A DNA stretch of 64,000 nucleotides from Petrosia ficiformis (lineage: Eukaryota; Porifera; Demospongiae; Haplosclerida; Petrosiidae): the NCBI GenBank assembly GCA_947044365.1, contig OX345640.1, positions 5,072,001 through 5,136,000 on the forward strand, written 5' to 3'. The translations under genes were made by a program, and so were the position numbers. This document shows positions 1-14,900 of the stretch, piece after piece. The notes under the pieces were generated by a model. It saw only the letters and a list, made by a program, of their open reading frames with translations, made no database searches and was not told the origin of the DNA. How positions within the stretch are numbered: position 1 is the first letter of the stretch; each line of letters begins with the position of its first letter.

Positions 1-3000
1 TCGTCTTGCAAATATATTAAATGTTTCATAGACATCCTATCAAAAAATAAAACAACAATAATATTAGATGTATACAACTACACATACAATATGTAGTTTA
101 CTTTGTACAAGTGTTCCCTACATGCGATAAATTGTGGGTACTAATTTCAGTGATTTTAGTAAGCCTATATTTTGTATATTTCGATCAGTGTGGAGATACA
201 GTCTTTACCTTGCTTTAGACAGCCATGTTTCTGAAAAAAGCAAAATTATAGTTAGTTAAACTGAATCTATCCCACAGTGAACAAGGTGGTCTGTTAGAAA
301 GGCAAGTACAATTCTTGTTCCACTCTCTACAAATACCAAGTCCCATCAATTCAACAAACCAACCATCAAAAGAAAGTGTATTTCAGTTGATGATGATTCT
401 CCTTCACTTACAGATGATGAATATTTTACTTACAACATTGACTGCAGTCCCACAAGAAGTATATAGTATCAGTCACTATGTCAACCACTCGGCATTCCAA
501 TGCTTATACATGTACATGTATAATAATTATAGTCATTATTATTATTATCAGTATACAATAGTTTAACTATTATCATCTTTATTAAAAATTATTATATAAA
601 GATGTATTTGCTATACAAATACTATTAAATATGCTTATGATCCAACATAACCAGCGCTTTCCTTTCACAGATCAACCCATGTTCTGAAGACATATACAAT
701 GCATGCACATGCGCAATTCAATTCCATGTGGTCCAATTAATGAATACACTTGTAAAAATGGTGTCCAATTCAAGCTCAAATCCTAGTCATTGAGACTTGC
801 TTGTTTCATAGTACCTGGAGATATCATCTCAATATTTGTAGACAAGAATTTTACTATAAATGGGACTGGAATGGTGCTAGAATCATTGTGATAATTCAAC
901 AAACAAAAAAAAAAGATTTGTCTGGAAAATAATATTCTTATAAATATTTATTTGGTCAGTTTTGCTACTTGCCAGTTCCCTACTTTAATGACAATCTCTG
1001 GCCATTTAAAAGGTATTGTTAGTCATAAAATTACTCAATATCAAAGGTTATATGTATATTTTAACTTATCTGTATAATTATACTAGCAGAAATTTCAGCT
1101 TACCACTTGCAATTGAAATATATGTGTGGCCCTTTTTTTGGTGCCTTCCCTACATAAAGAGTACCATAAGTGTTGGAAGCAATTTTTAAGTGGGTAGGCT
1201 GAAGCCCAAAGTGGGTGTGACATGTGGGTGTAGGTAATTAATGAGTGGGATAGTGGGTGTGGTTAGTATCTGTACTATAATTTGAGTAGTAAGAATTTTT
1301 TTAATCTGAAGTTTCTTCTCTGCAGAAGCAGAAGCACAAGCACAAGCACAAGTGTGGCATTGCCATTCCAACTTGGAATTATTCAAGTGTGAAGTCCAGG
1401 GGGTCTTTATCCATTATTATTATGTATAATATTTACGAATATTACGCTACAAAGCTTGCCGCTACAGTCACCAGCACTACAATAAAATTAATTACTGAAA
1501 AATTATGAATAATTGATAAGGTGAGTGTAAAGTGTAGCAGCCAAAGCTGCTACAGCCGCTACAGCTCCTACGCCACTGAGTACTACCACACGCTCTGATA
1601 TCTGGTACTAGCCGTTAGTTAGGGGTGTGGCCAAGTAACTCCTACACTTAATTACAAATGTATTAGAGGCATTCACACTCACCCCTCATGTGTACGCTAG
1701 TGTTACCAATGAGGTACATGTACACTATAAGTCTATACATTTGACACATTGTTATTTTAGTCTAAGTCTACTAATTGTGTCGACTAAATTTAGTAAATGC
1801 TTGGATTTAGCATAAATTAATTTTAGTGAATTTTAGCTACTCCTAATAAAATGATTACGAAATATATACTTTAGCGTGTAGTAATCTTAGCGATTATTGC
1901 GTTAGTCACTAAAATCACTAAACTTAGCACACACAGTTAAAAGTAGATTTAAGCTATACTCTGTATGTGCTTACAATTTAATTGTTCATGTACATGTATA
2001 TGTGTTGCTCTTACATGTACCTCAGATCCTCTAACAACAGCTTCCATATCTTTTTGATATTGATTAGTATCCAGCCATACTCTGAAAGTACGTGTATCTC
2101 CTTTCATTTCAGGTTTTGGTTCAGGACCTATTTGATACAAGTACATGTATCTAACAGTTACATGTATCTTTGAAAGGCACATGTTTCAATGTATGCCACT
2201 GACCCACTGGCATATGTTGTTATAAATCTACTTCATATTGTACACATACATGTACATGTAATTTTCTAATAAAAATCAGAGATGTAGGGATGAAAAATGT
2301 AGAGCCAATTAATCAATCGATAAAGAAAGTTTTTCTGATTATTGATTATAAGTCTGTGATATTGATTACAATAAGTATTCTAAAAGACATACATTTCAAG
2401 CATGAGACAGCAAATAATGTACATGTACAATATTGAAGTGACAGGGTCATCGAACGAGAGGAATTTCCTGCATTAATTGAGTTAATTGGCCTCATTAAAT
2501 TCCCTGATTTAATCAATGGATCATCAATCGATTTAAAATTAGTGATAATTGGTTTCAGAATGTCAGCTAATTCCTAACTTTAATAAAAGTTAAGAAACAA
2601 GACAGGGATGACAATCAACTAATAATCTATCTACCTCTGTCTTTTGGTTTCTCTTAATTTGGATGGTTTGCGATTTGTGGTTGAAAAGCTTATATAAATA
2701 TTCCAACTGTTGCAGCACATTACTAGACCTGAATGAGACCTGCATTTATAAGTATACATCCAACATACTCTAAATTCTCCATACTTAATTAAAGAAGGCA
2801 GCCAAATGTGATGCAAGAGAGTAATTATTAGACTAATTATCATTCCAATATATGTTGTCTTGTGTCTATTATACTTGATTTTTAAAGCAGTGCTTCGACA
2901 GCTATAGCCTCCAAACTAGATGAATTGTGTTTCTATGTATTTGTTTGCTACCAGAAGTTTCTGTGAAATGGTAACCGCGAGTTATAAGAATTGCTATAAA

Positions 3001-5878
3001 CTTAAAACCAAAAGGTTTTAGCAAATGTGTAATCTTTGGATGATTTTAAGTCTACTGGTACCTCATTTGAAGCTCCAATGCTCCCAGCAATATGGCCTAA
3101 CAAAACAGTTACAATAACCCTATGCTTTGCCTATGCCGGCGAGTCATCACATGAATACATGTACATACACTATGATCAAAAGTATTATACCTTCTTCAAT
3201 AAGTTTCCCTTCATTATCCAACATTCCTTCTATTTCACAACCTCTAACATACTCTATACCAATCTAAAAAATAACAAGAAACAAACAATATGAATAAATA
3301 ACTTCAAATATTATAATACACATATTTTGAATCCCATAATATATATATATCACTACATTTATTACTTACCTGTTCAGCAAATCCCTTCTTATGATCATAA
3401 TGTTGATGAAGACCTAATTTAGCCTTAATTGTTATCAGAAAGCACACATCATGTTTTCGTAGAGCTGTATACAAAATGATTATAAATCAACTACTGAAGT
3501 GCAACATACATGTACATGAAATATGAATCATACTACAATACACATTTCGCTTAGCAGAACATAATAGACAATTAATTGTACATAAACAAAACATTTTATA
3601 ACAAACATACATGTATGTTCTATTCCAGTTATAACTATTATTATTACAACTAAAAGCCTTTTAGTAAGGCATTGTAACTTTTAATTAAAATAACTAAAGT
3701 ACAGCTCTACACTAACTATAATTATTACATTGTATGAAATTCTGACCAATAAGATTACAGGAAAGGCATCACCTGCCAGCACTTTACATCATGTAATGCA
3801 CATGTGAGTGTATTAAGTCAATATACAATAAACCTCTTACAGCACCCTTTAGAGTGCAATCTATTTTAATGTAGACGCTCTGGTCATAATTTAATCAAGA
3901 CCTTTATTGGCCATAAAGGTCTTGATTAAATTATGACCTTCCTTCGCTCGAGCATTATGTAATCTAGATCTTTATTGCTCCACCCTTGTGTCACATTAAA
4001 GCATTGTAAAGAGTGCTATAATTAATACATAATAACTAACTAAAATGAAAAATGGCTTTTTTTCATAACTAAAATTAAAAACGTTTTCATAATCCTACAA
4101 TTGTACAACTATACATACATGTATAAGTAAAATATTGAGAAACTAGACATACTATAAGTGGCTATTACACTAGCCTAAACAACACTATAGTATATAAATG
4201 TACATGTACATGCCTTCCCATTCCAACTTCACAGGGTCTTTCAAATTAATAGGAAATGTAACATCAGCTCTGACTCGTGATGGACAATTCTCACCAATAC
4301 GAGGTTTTCCTACCTAAACAGACAAAACATACATTACATACATGTGTATTGTATTACATGTAGTGTACAGGTACATGTATAATGTGTTATATGCAAATGT
4401 TGAAGACTGGTGATAATAGCAATTCCCTTAATTATTAAGAGGCGTGGCTAATAAATATATAATACAATGGAGTAAACACCATAGATTGGTAAATATTCAG
4501 TTTTCATGCAGTCCAGAATTTGTATTGCATAAAAACATCTATTGTGCATGTTGAATAGGGGAGACCGAGTAATTCAGTGCGAAAACAAATGCAATTTGAG
4601 AAAATTTCCATATCAACAGATTATCTAAAAACATTGTTACCTCTACAATAGAGAATGAAGTGACAGGTTGTGACATTCGGGCCCATCCTGCAAACTGTGT
4701 CTCACCATCTGGAGTTACCCTGAACACACACAAAACAAATAAACAAAAGCACACTGATAAAACAGCTTTACAATTACATAGTGTTGTTTTATAGTTAACT
4801 GTAACTATAACTAAAACTATTCTTAATAAGACATTGAGACCTTTAGTTAACTAAACTATAGCTAAATTACCAGCCTGCTGTAATAAATATAACTAACTAA
4901 AATGAAAACTGTTTAGTAATGGGTACGTTTAGTTACTAAAACTAAAACCATTTTAATAAGTCTAATGTTATTAACCCTCACCTGCGTAGGTGGAGCGGAG
5001 GGTTACTGTAAAACGTCAAATCATACAATGATCAAAAGCATTAATAAGCTTTTGCTAAAACCTTTCTGTTTTAAAGTTATGACAGCTTTTGTAACTCACG
5101 GTTGCCATTTAACAACTTTCAGATGACGTCTGGTAGCAAAAGAGTTGACTGTAACACAGCTCATATTGCTTGAAGCCTATCTCTATCAAATCACAGCTTG
5201 AAATGAAGTACAATTGAAGCAGTGGCTGCTACAACTTCTAGCTGGCTCCAAGCTTTTGCCATGACTGGCAATTTCTAGCTCCATCTATTCATCCATGTGA
5301 TTGAAGCTGTTTTCAAGTCTGGCTGCGCTTTTAGCCTTGTAATCTTATACTATATAGCTATTAGGACTTGGAGTGTAAGTTCTAATGCATACACACACAG
5401 TATAATAATTGTAATAATCATTATTACAGTCAAATATTGTCAGTAGTTATTTCCTTGTCAGTGACTGAATCATTCTCAAGTTGTTCACACAAATCACACT
5501 TGTGGCGAGGGTTCTGCACTGCAAGTGCATTCATTTTAGTTAGTTAAACTACACTGTAAAACTAAACTAAAAGTTGGAGAAACTAGACATATTATAACTA
5601 TTAAAAAAGTGGCCAGCACTGTCATACTAAAACTAGCAACATATGAGAAAAAGTAAATAACGATCACTAATTTACTACAGAACACAAATGTACAACTTAG
5701 AATACGTATGTACCAGGCATAGGGTCAAGTACATTGGTACTTGTAGTTAAGTCCTTAGTTAAGTACTTGCAAGCACTTTGAAGTACTTTTAAGTCTTTTC
5801 AAACTAAGCAGGAGTTAAATACAATCAACATCTCATATTTTAAGTTTGCAGGTGCATTACTATCATCACATACATGTG

Positions 5879-5915
<37 letters not shown>

Positions 5916-8900
5916 TAATTATATAGGCACATGCATAGCTTCTGGATTTCAGTCTTTCCAAAAACATGGTAACTGCAATGGCAAGCCCCAAAGTTCCAAC
6001 TGTAATTTGTCACCTTACATCTGTTACAAACAGCACCTAAGTACCCAGTTAATAAACTTCAGTACTTGTACTGGTACTTAAGTACTTTCAAAAGTACTTG
6101 TACTTGTAATTAAATACACTTTCACTAGTAGAATTTGTAATTGTACTTAACTTTCTTTTTGTAGTACTTCTACTTTACTTAAGTATTTTCAAAAGTATTT
6201 TTGCCCCATGCCTGGTATGTACATGTGTTGTAAATGCAGTACTTGAATAATTATATTACCATGGTTTCATTCTTCCCACAATATCTTCAATATCTTCACG
6301 GATTTCATCTGAAAGTGAGAAATAAGATAATACATAATATTATAACAAGGTATCCCTATGATGGTTGACTTTCTCTATACTGAAAATCAACAGACTATTA
6401 TAGTTATTATTTAAATTATCCATAATTTTGAAGGTTCCTGTAGAACGTTGCACCTAGAACAGATATTATTTCCAGTTTCAATGTAAGCTACACACAGTTT
6501 CCTTCCTGCTAGTCTGTAGAGCTTAAATGTATATTCTATTACATGCCATGCACATTAATCGACCAAGCCCCCTTCTTCCCCCATCTGTATTTCAGTTACC
6601 TACTCTTCAATCTTCCCTAAAAATAACCTCCTCAACAATATAACAATCCTGTTCAGTCACTATCAATTTTCTGTCAACTGATTGTATATCGTGATATATA
6701 TATATACCAATATGAGCCCCAAGTACAATGCTACTGCACTTGATTGCTATCCAAGATATGAGCCCCAAGTACAATGCTACTGCACTTGATTGCTATCCAA
6801 GTTATGTACTAAAGATAAAGTTCAATAACACACATACAATATATTGTATGATGGTGACATCTCCTGCATAGTGTGCACATGGAAGGTCTATATACAATAT
6901 ATAGGACTCACCACATCAAAGGGATGATGTCACCATCATACTATATATATATATATATATAAACCTATGCTACCATGGCAACCCTTTGATATGGTTACGT
7001 CTATATTATTGCATTATTGCATTATTGCATATCATACTTAAGTGTGTGTGGTAGTATAGTATGGTTGGCAGGTCTCTATCTGATTTATCAGACCCCTGGT
7101 CTTAGTTTTGGATGTTTCTAGTTGCATACTGCCAAAATGCAAATGTCTTAAAGTTTGGTGGATCACCTATCAACCATATTAAATATAAACATAATTATAG
7201 ATAAATATTACATACCATACATGAACATGTAGTTAATTACATACATATTATGAAAGCTGTGTGTTTAAGTTTATCATCAATTCAATCTTGTTTTATGCCG
7301 TGTTATTCTCACATTTCATTTTCCATTTTCTTTAGAATTGCTCTCTGATTAATTTAAACCCATACATACATAGTTACATACATACATAAATTATTATATT
7401 ACATGTTGATTCTAATCTGAACAGAGTAAGATTCCTCAGTAGATAATCATGAAGAGTTAGGAATTGAAGATTCAATTTAGGTAATGCAAAAGAACCTGAA
7501 AAAATGAAAATAATAACAATATGAGATATCTTGTATATAATTGTATACCGGTACATATATATTATAACTGTGAGTGTGAAAATTATGATTTTGACTTGTT
7601 TATTTTTCAGCCATCTTGTGGAAGAAGCTAACTAATTTGGTATCTAGGCAACTACATGCCTTCAAGACTTGAACAAATGATGATGCTAAAACAAATTCTA
7701 TTGCAAATACAGAATAATGTTGACTCAATGGAAGAGAAGGTAGATGATCTCACAAGTTCACAACAATGTATATAACACCAGATTATAATATTCAAGAAAG
7801 GGGAAAAGAAGGTATCCTATATACCCTTTTTAACTGATTAGTTTCTATACACAGGATCGATGAGTTAGAAAATACATCAGTGAAGAAGAATGATACCGCT
7901 ATAAAAATGATAGTGGCTGTTGGTTTGGCCAGAAAAAAATATAACGGTAATTAAATTAACTATAACACCATATCATCATCACCTATTCACATGTCACCTA
8001 GTTGATGCTGCCAAATTTACAGGGCATGTTAGTACCCAAACAAACTTTGGTCCAATCTAATAATTGTATAGAAACAATTTTAAAAGAGTACCATTGTCAT
8101 ATGAGAAGTGTTTGAGGCTTGACAGGAAAGAAAACAAGAAAAAGCAAAAAAAACTGTTCAAAAAAGACTAATTACTGCCCCTGCAGTATTACTGGTTAGT
8201 CTGTACTATGTTTTTGTGTTTAAGCTGGAAGAGTGTTTGGTGTTGATTTAAATGTGTTAAAACATAGTGATGAAGTAACTCAGACACCATCTGGTCCACC
8301 TAGGTTTATTAGATGCTACAAATTGATTGGAGGCTTGTTCATCAGTTGGACAGGATAGAAAAACAGTACAGTGACAATATGACCATGTTGTCTAATAATA
8401 TGGAGAAGTTAACTGATTCTAAAGCAGATGAATTTTCTCCATTGCGTAATGTCACAACTGCTTGCTATGTATCCTCTTTATCATCCACTCATGATTAACA
8501 GTTATAGCACAGCAGGTCTTCTTGTCACTCTAGTAATAATGATTCCTATAACCCTCATTCACCATTTGGAAGTCTTGGGATTCAACAGAATATAACACAA
8601 GCTAAATAAGAGGAACAGTAACTAGAGGTATTATTAATTATTATTGCGTGTTATTTTCAGGAAATCCTTTATATGTATGAATGTTTGATTACATTAAAAC
8701 TACTATTAATTTTTATCATGTTAATATTAAAATTTTAACTATGAAGATGTTATGTGTATTGTAACACATGATCTGTCAGGGAACAAAGTAGTAAGAACGT
8801 TTCTCACTCTTTTACCTTCTGCTTCATTATAATAAGTTTTTTTGACATTCTAAAGGTTTATCTCCACTCTTCTGGAATCACATCATCAGTCATAAAATTG

Positions 8901-11900
8901 TCCCACCAAGCACTTTTTTATTGGCATACCATAGTATAAGATCAACAAAAAGACGTTCGTATCAATTGACTCATGTGACCACAACAACAGTAACACTCAT
9001 CAGCACACAAATTTAGCACCTTCTGTTGAAGAAATAAATGTCTACCACTCTTTTCTAACTGAATCACTACCAAGAAAAGCTTACCAAAGCACTATTTCAG
9101 CTTGCCATGTGCTCAAAAGTAGAGCATAGCACATAAATTATTCAATAAATTATGTATTTCGATATTTTAGTATGCAAAAAAAAACAGAACGATATATGTT
9201 ATCGTTGCAAGTAAATACCATATCAACAACTAAATCCTGAAATATCGCCCAGCCTTAATATGTATATATGGCACAACACATTAGGTGAATAAGTCGACAA
9301 TACACAATATATGCTACTATTAAAACATACCTTCACCATCAAAATACTCATAAGGTACTATGCTCTGGTCCCATAATATATCTTCAGTTGGATATAGCGG
9401 TGAACTGTTTAGAGACTCCAATTGAGAAGGATGACGTTCATGTAGTGCTATGAGGATTTCTAACAGCAATGAGTGAGAATAAGACAGGGTCTCTTCCTTA
9501 GAAGATGAGGGAACTAAGTTTAGATGAGCAGCAATCTTGTGAAGAGTATCCAGACTACATGTATAAGAATGTGACAATAATAAACAATTTACAAATATGG
9601 ATATCAATAATAATAATGCATGCACTAGCAGTGCAGAACCCTCACCACAAATATGAAGTGTTATCAGAAAACAAGAATTATTACTGACAGAAATAAGTAC
9701 TATATAATGTGTGTGTTGCAACTTGCAGTCTAGTACTAGCAAGAGTACATAATTCTTAGTATAAGAAGAGCACTTAGATCAGCGTTACAATAGCAAGAAG
9801 AAACATCTTGGGGCTTTAATCACGTGCATGAAAGGAAATAGCTGTATTTCGTAGTGTAACAACTTCATACTGCAATTATTCACTCATAATTATACTTACA
9901 TGATTGTAGGGATGGGCGATTATGAAAATATGAGTCAACGATTATTGTTTTTGCAAGTATTACAATTATTGCGATTATTGGCTACCTTACATATGTATGT
10001 AGATTACATTCAACAATCAAATTGATACCTTTTATTTGTTGAGTAAACAGTGTTGAAAAACTGGTTTAGATGTGATAGTACTAAAAACCTGAAGTTATGG
10101 CACAATAATCGTTATTTTTGTGACCATGATATGGGAATATTTAGATGATACGATTATCACTGAAAATTTTAATCACAATTATCACAATAATCAAAATATT
10201 GCCCATCCCTACATGATTGTATAATAATTAATACTCACTGGTGTCACTGCATAATATTTATATTTTTATGGCCCGTAGGGCCATCCCTATGATTGGTTTC
10301 CCACGGGTTCGAACTATATATATATATATTTATATTCTTGTGTCACCTACGCGAGTATGCGTTGTATACGTAGTTAAGGAAGTTACATCATTCCCGGGGG
10401 CTCGGTCAATTAATGGGCGTGGTGCGTAAAAGAACGCGCGATCAAGCTCTACAGACCAGCAGAAAGAAAGCTGTGTAGTTTACGTAGAAACTGGAACTAA
10501 TAGCTAGCTATTCTACCTGAAATATATTCTACAAGTTCTACAAGGTTCTTTAAAAGGTAAACAGAGTAGATAATCAAAATAATAACTATAATAGGCTGAT
10601 GTGTTTCAGGCATCATAAAGTTAGCCATGATTACTGAATGATGGACACCACAAAGCAGTCATAGGGATACTTTTTTCTCTATATACCTTGTTTTGCTTCT
10701 AAATGTATCATTTATTTAACTTTCATTATATTTTCAATATTTATATTAAAGCAATCAACTTTGATTGGCCTTAGTTGTCCTGGCATTATTTTTGAAACCC
10801 AACAACATATAAATATTACGGTCTTCATTACATCTTAATACTTTTTAACAGTTCTTGTATATGTTTTGCAAATACATTACATCTATCAATTGCAGTTTAC
10901 ACCACAAGCTGATTTTACACTGCTGGTCTTCTACTAGACTATCACTATGATTGCTTTCCCACGAGTTTGATGTATGTTTAAATTGTTTATACAATACATT
11001 GTATATTTGTGTCATGTATGCAATTACATATGTAGCTAAGGAAGTTGCATATTTCCAGGGGGGCTTGTCTATTATTAATGGTTGGTGTTTAAAAAACTTA
11101 CACTTGAGTTAGAACAGCCACAATAAGAATACTCAACAGTGTATATAGAGAAAAAAAAACATCCCTATGATTGCTTTACAAATTTAAGTGAAGACAAAAG
11201 TATCCCTATGACTGCTTTGTGGTGTCCAGCATTCAGTAATCATGGCTGAATTATCATGCCTAAAACACATCAGCTTATTATAGTTATTATTTTGATTATC
11301 TACTCTCCTGACCTTTCAAAGGACCTTGTAGAACTTTAGGAATATATTTCAGGCAGAATAGCTAGCTACTAGTTCCAGTTTCTACGTAAGCTACTTAGCT
11401 ACAGGCAGCTTTCTTTCTGCTGGTCTGTAGACTCATGTAGAGCTCGAGCGCGCGTTCTTTTACGCGCCACACCCATTAATTGACCGAGCCCCGGGGAATG
11501 ACGCAACTTCCTTAACTACGTATACAACGCATACTCGCGCAAGTGGACACAAGAAAAAAAAAAAAAATATATATATATAGTTCGAACCCGTGGGAAAGCA
11601 ATCATAGAGGTGGCCCTACGGGCCAATCTTTAGCACAATTATAAGAGAATTAATTAATACAACCTGCTACTACAATACATCCAACAGTAAAATATTTTAA
11701 AGAATCATTTTACCTAAGAGAACCAAAGTGTTTCATAAGTGCATCACGACTGTCCACTCCAGCAACATTGCTCAGAGCAAATGATCGTAATTCAGGGAAT
11801 AGCTTGAATGAGGCAAGTTGTAGTGAGGTGATACGTTGATAATGATCTTCCATCATTTCGTGTTCTGTTAGAGCTTCTCCAGTATGATCATTTATCTCAA

Positions 11901-14900
11901 AACCACAATAAAATTTGAGTCGAGTCAAAAGCTGTAAAATGAAAGTTGTAATTACAGTAATGTCAACAAAAACGGTTTAACATTTTCCTCTGCTCATTAT
12001 CCCAAGAGAATTAGAAACAGTATTGTAAGCATTCTAAGAACAGAAAAGTGTGTAAATGTGTTATAGTATAGCAGTAGACATTACAAACACAACAACAGGA
12101 CTGTTATTTAACTGTGTACAGTAAGTAATACTGTTCTCACAGTACAGTACAGTGAAGTATAGTACACAGACATGTACATCTACAGACACACATACTACCT
12201 CATAGTAATGCAGGTGTTATAATTAATACGAGAAAGTCTGGTGGGTGAGGAGACAAATATCCCCTGCCCCGCCTCACTTTGAAGCTTATCATCTGACTAA
12301 CATCCTAATATTCATTAATTATACACACATAATAGTAGTAATTTGATATATCCACTCACATAATGTGAACCATAATACTAGGTGTAAACATTGATACCAG
12401 TGTGAGGAGAATATGTACACTCAATCATTGAAATTGATATATATGCATAAAACAAATATTGTGGAGGCCTAAACACATCTTAACCTCTTCAGTTCTAGTG
12501 TAAGAAGACCACACAGAAACAAGAACCTTCACATGTACATAACAGTGATAACACACAGAGCAAAGTAAACTGTTGTGTAGTACAGGAAGTCACCTGTTCA
12601 TTATTATCTATAACAGGATACTCTATTCTAAACCCACAATAACAACACCACTACTTCACTATTTAAGCTCAGGAAAATCATGATTATTAGTAACACAAAA
12701 ATTCCTACTTTTTATGTACGGTTCACAGTCAACACCAGCAAGTCTGGTGGGTGAGGTGACCAGTATACCCTGGCTTACCTCACTTTTATTTTTAACTAAG
12801 ATGTATATGTAACAAAACATACTAAAACACATCAGGAGCGTGCAACTTTCAATTAACTATTTTTAGATACGACTACTACATGAGCACAACAATCACAAGT
12901 GTAGAGCTAGAGTTTGTAGAAAGAGTAAAGTATTAAACACTACCAACAAAGAAAGGAAACAAGTAGTTGATTCTACAGTGTGAGCATATAAGGAATTCAA
13001 ATTGTTTTGGATGATTGCAATAACTTTACTCGGAGAATTTACTACTGGCACTTGTGGGAAACAACTAGTTTTATCTGTTTCTTCTTCCTTCTTACAGTAA
13101 ATCACAAGTTGGTGTACATGAGCACTTATAATATTTAGCAGGTATCCATTGATAATATCGTACTGTAGCTGTTACGTTTGCAATGGGCATGGCAACTATA
13201 TCCCGGTCCTATCATCACATACAGATTTTTGTCATGACGGTCACTTTCTAGTTCCACACATTTCATTTCATGCAGTGTTTTTCTACTTGTTTTAATACAT
13301 GTATATAATGCTATTTTAGTGCTCTTCTTATTCTAGATTAGTACTGTTACTTGGCAGCTAGGACTGGAATGTATGTTGTTACATACACAAAATCATATAA
13401 CTACATGTATTACTTACAACATACCTACCAGGGATGTATATACAATACATCACCTGGTAGGTATGTTCTAACTGGTTTGTATAATGGAAGCCATATAGAT
13501 CAAAGGAACAGGCATATTGCTTGGCAGCGCTATAGCAACAATTGATATCATTACGCTTTTGGCACCACTGAGAGCTGTAGATAATAGTCTAGTTGCCTAA
13601 CTGATCGAGTGAAGAGACTGGGTGAGAAGTACTTTTGTACATGTGCGATGGCATCAAAGAAAAGGGAAGTTTATCATTACAATGAAAGACTTCAAAATCA
13701 ACAGTTTTACACAGTATATTTAGCTCGTGTACTGTTTCAAATGTAATTGTTATGTGGAAGTGGTATTTCATTTTGTTGCCAATACCATCTTGTTCCTTTT
13801 TCGGTTTTGATATATATCCCTACATACTCTTTCTTTAAAAATTAATGTTTTTTATTATTCTTGTAAATATTGCAGTGCAATACTACCTTATATGGAGGGA
13901 TTTTACACTGTCATAAGTTCGTAACTGTATAAACCACATGGCGGTTCCTTTGATCTATATGGTTTCCATTATACAAGGCATTACAAGCATACATAATTTT
14001 TATATTAGTGCTGAAATGAATATTGAAATTTTGAATATTCATTTTGTATTTTGGTATATTTGTTAATGTTGACACATGCAGAAACAAAACACATGTAATT
14101 ATTATGGAAATTAAATGATGGCTGAGAAGTTTCTTGCGTTGTTTTACTGGTTTTCTAGGCTTGTAGAGTACAGAATGAATAACAAAACACAGAGGGTGCT
14201 ACTATAAACACAACGTACAGCAAAATGATGAGAATGATGAGATAATACTTAATATCGCACAAGAAACAATAATTAATAAGTAAGCAAGCAAGCGAATATT
14301 CGAATATTCATTTGAGAATGAGTATACCAAAAATTACTTTCAACACAATTTATATAGAACATAATTTTTATACAATGCAGTAAATTCTGCATTTTCTGTC
14401 AGTAATACTGAATTCTTATTGTGGCAAGGGTTCTGCACTATGAGTGCATTCATTATAATACACTAATACTTAAGTTTGAAGTGCAGTTATCATGAGATAC
14501 TAACACATAGTAAGATATTTAGTAAAGTAAACTGTTGTATAGTACAGGAAGTCACCTGTTCATTATTATCTATAACAGGATACTCTATTCTAAACCCACA
14601 ATAACAACACCACTACTCCACTATTTAAGCTCAGGAAAATCATTACGATTAGTAACACAAAATCCATACAGTTTTTTTGTACGGTTCACAGTCAACACCA
14701 GCAAGTCTGGTGGGTGAGGTGACCAGTATTCCCTGGCTCATCTCACTTTTAAGTAATTATAAACTAATAAAACTTGAAATAGTTGTATCAAATCTATCAA
14801 TACAGTGATTAAATGTACAGACATAACACAGATTCCCTAGACTGTACTTGCACATGTCTGTGAGAAATGTTATTCCATTGTCACAGAATACACATGCAAT

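Noticed and set aside
4205..4210. GT donor at 4209-4208 for AQR exon 17
   Set aside because: It puts the next exon out of frame and gives an early stop; the GC donor restores the family sequence.
10290..10310. B-box-like GGTTCGAAC in the foldback ends
   Set aside because: No A box or acceptor stem nearby; the motif is simply part of the repeat terminus.
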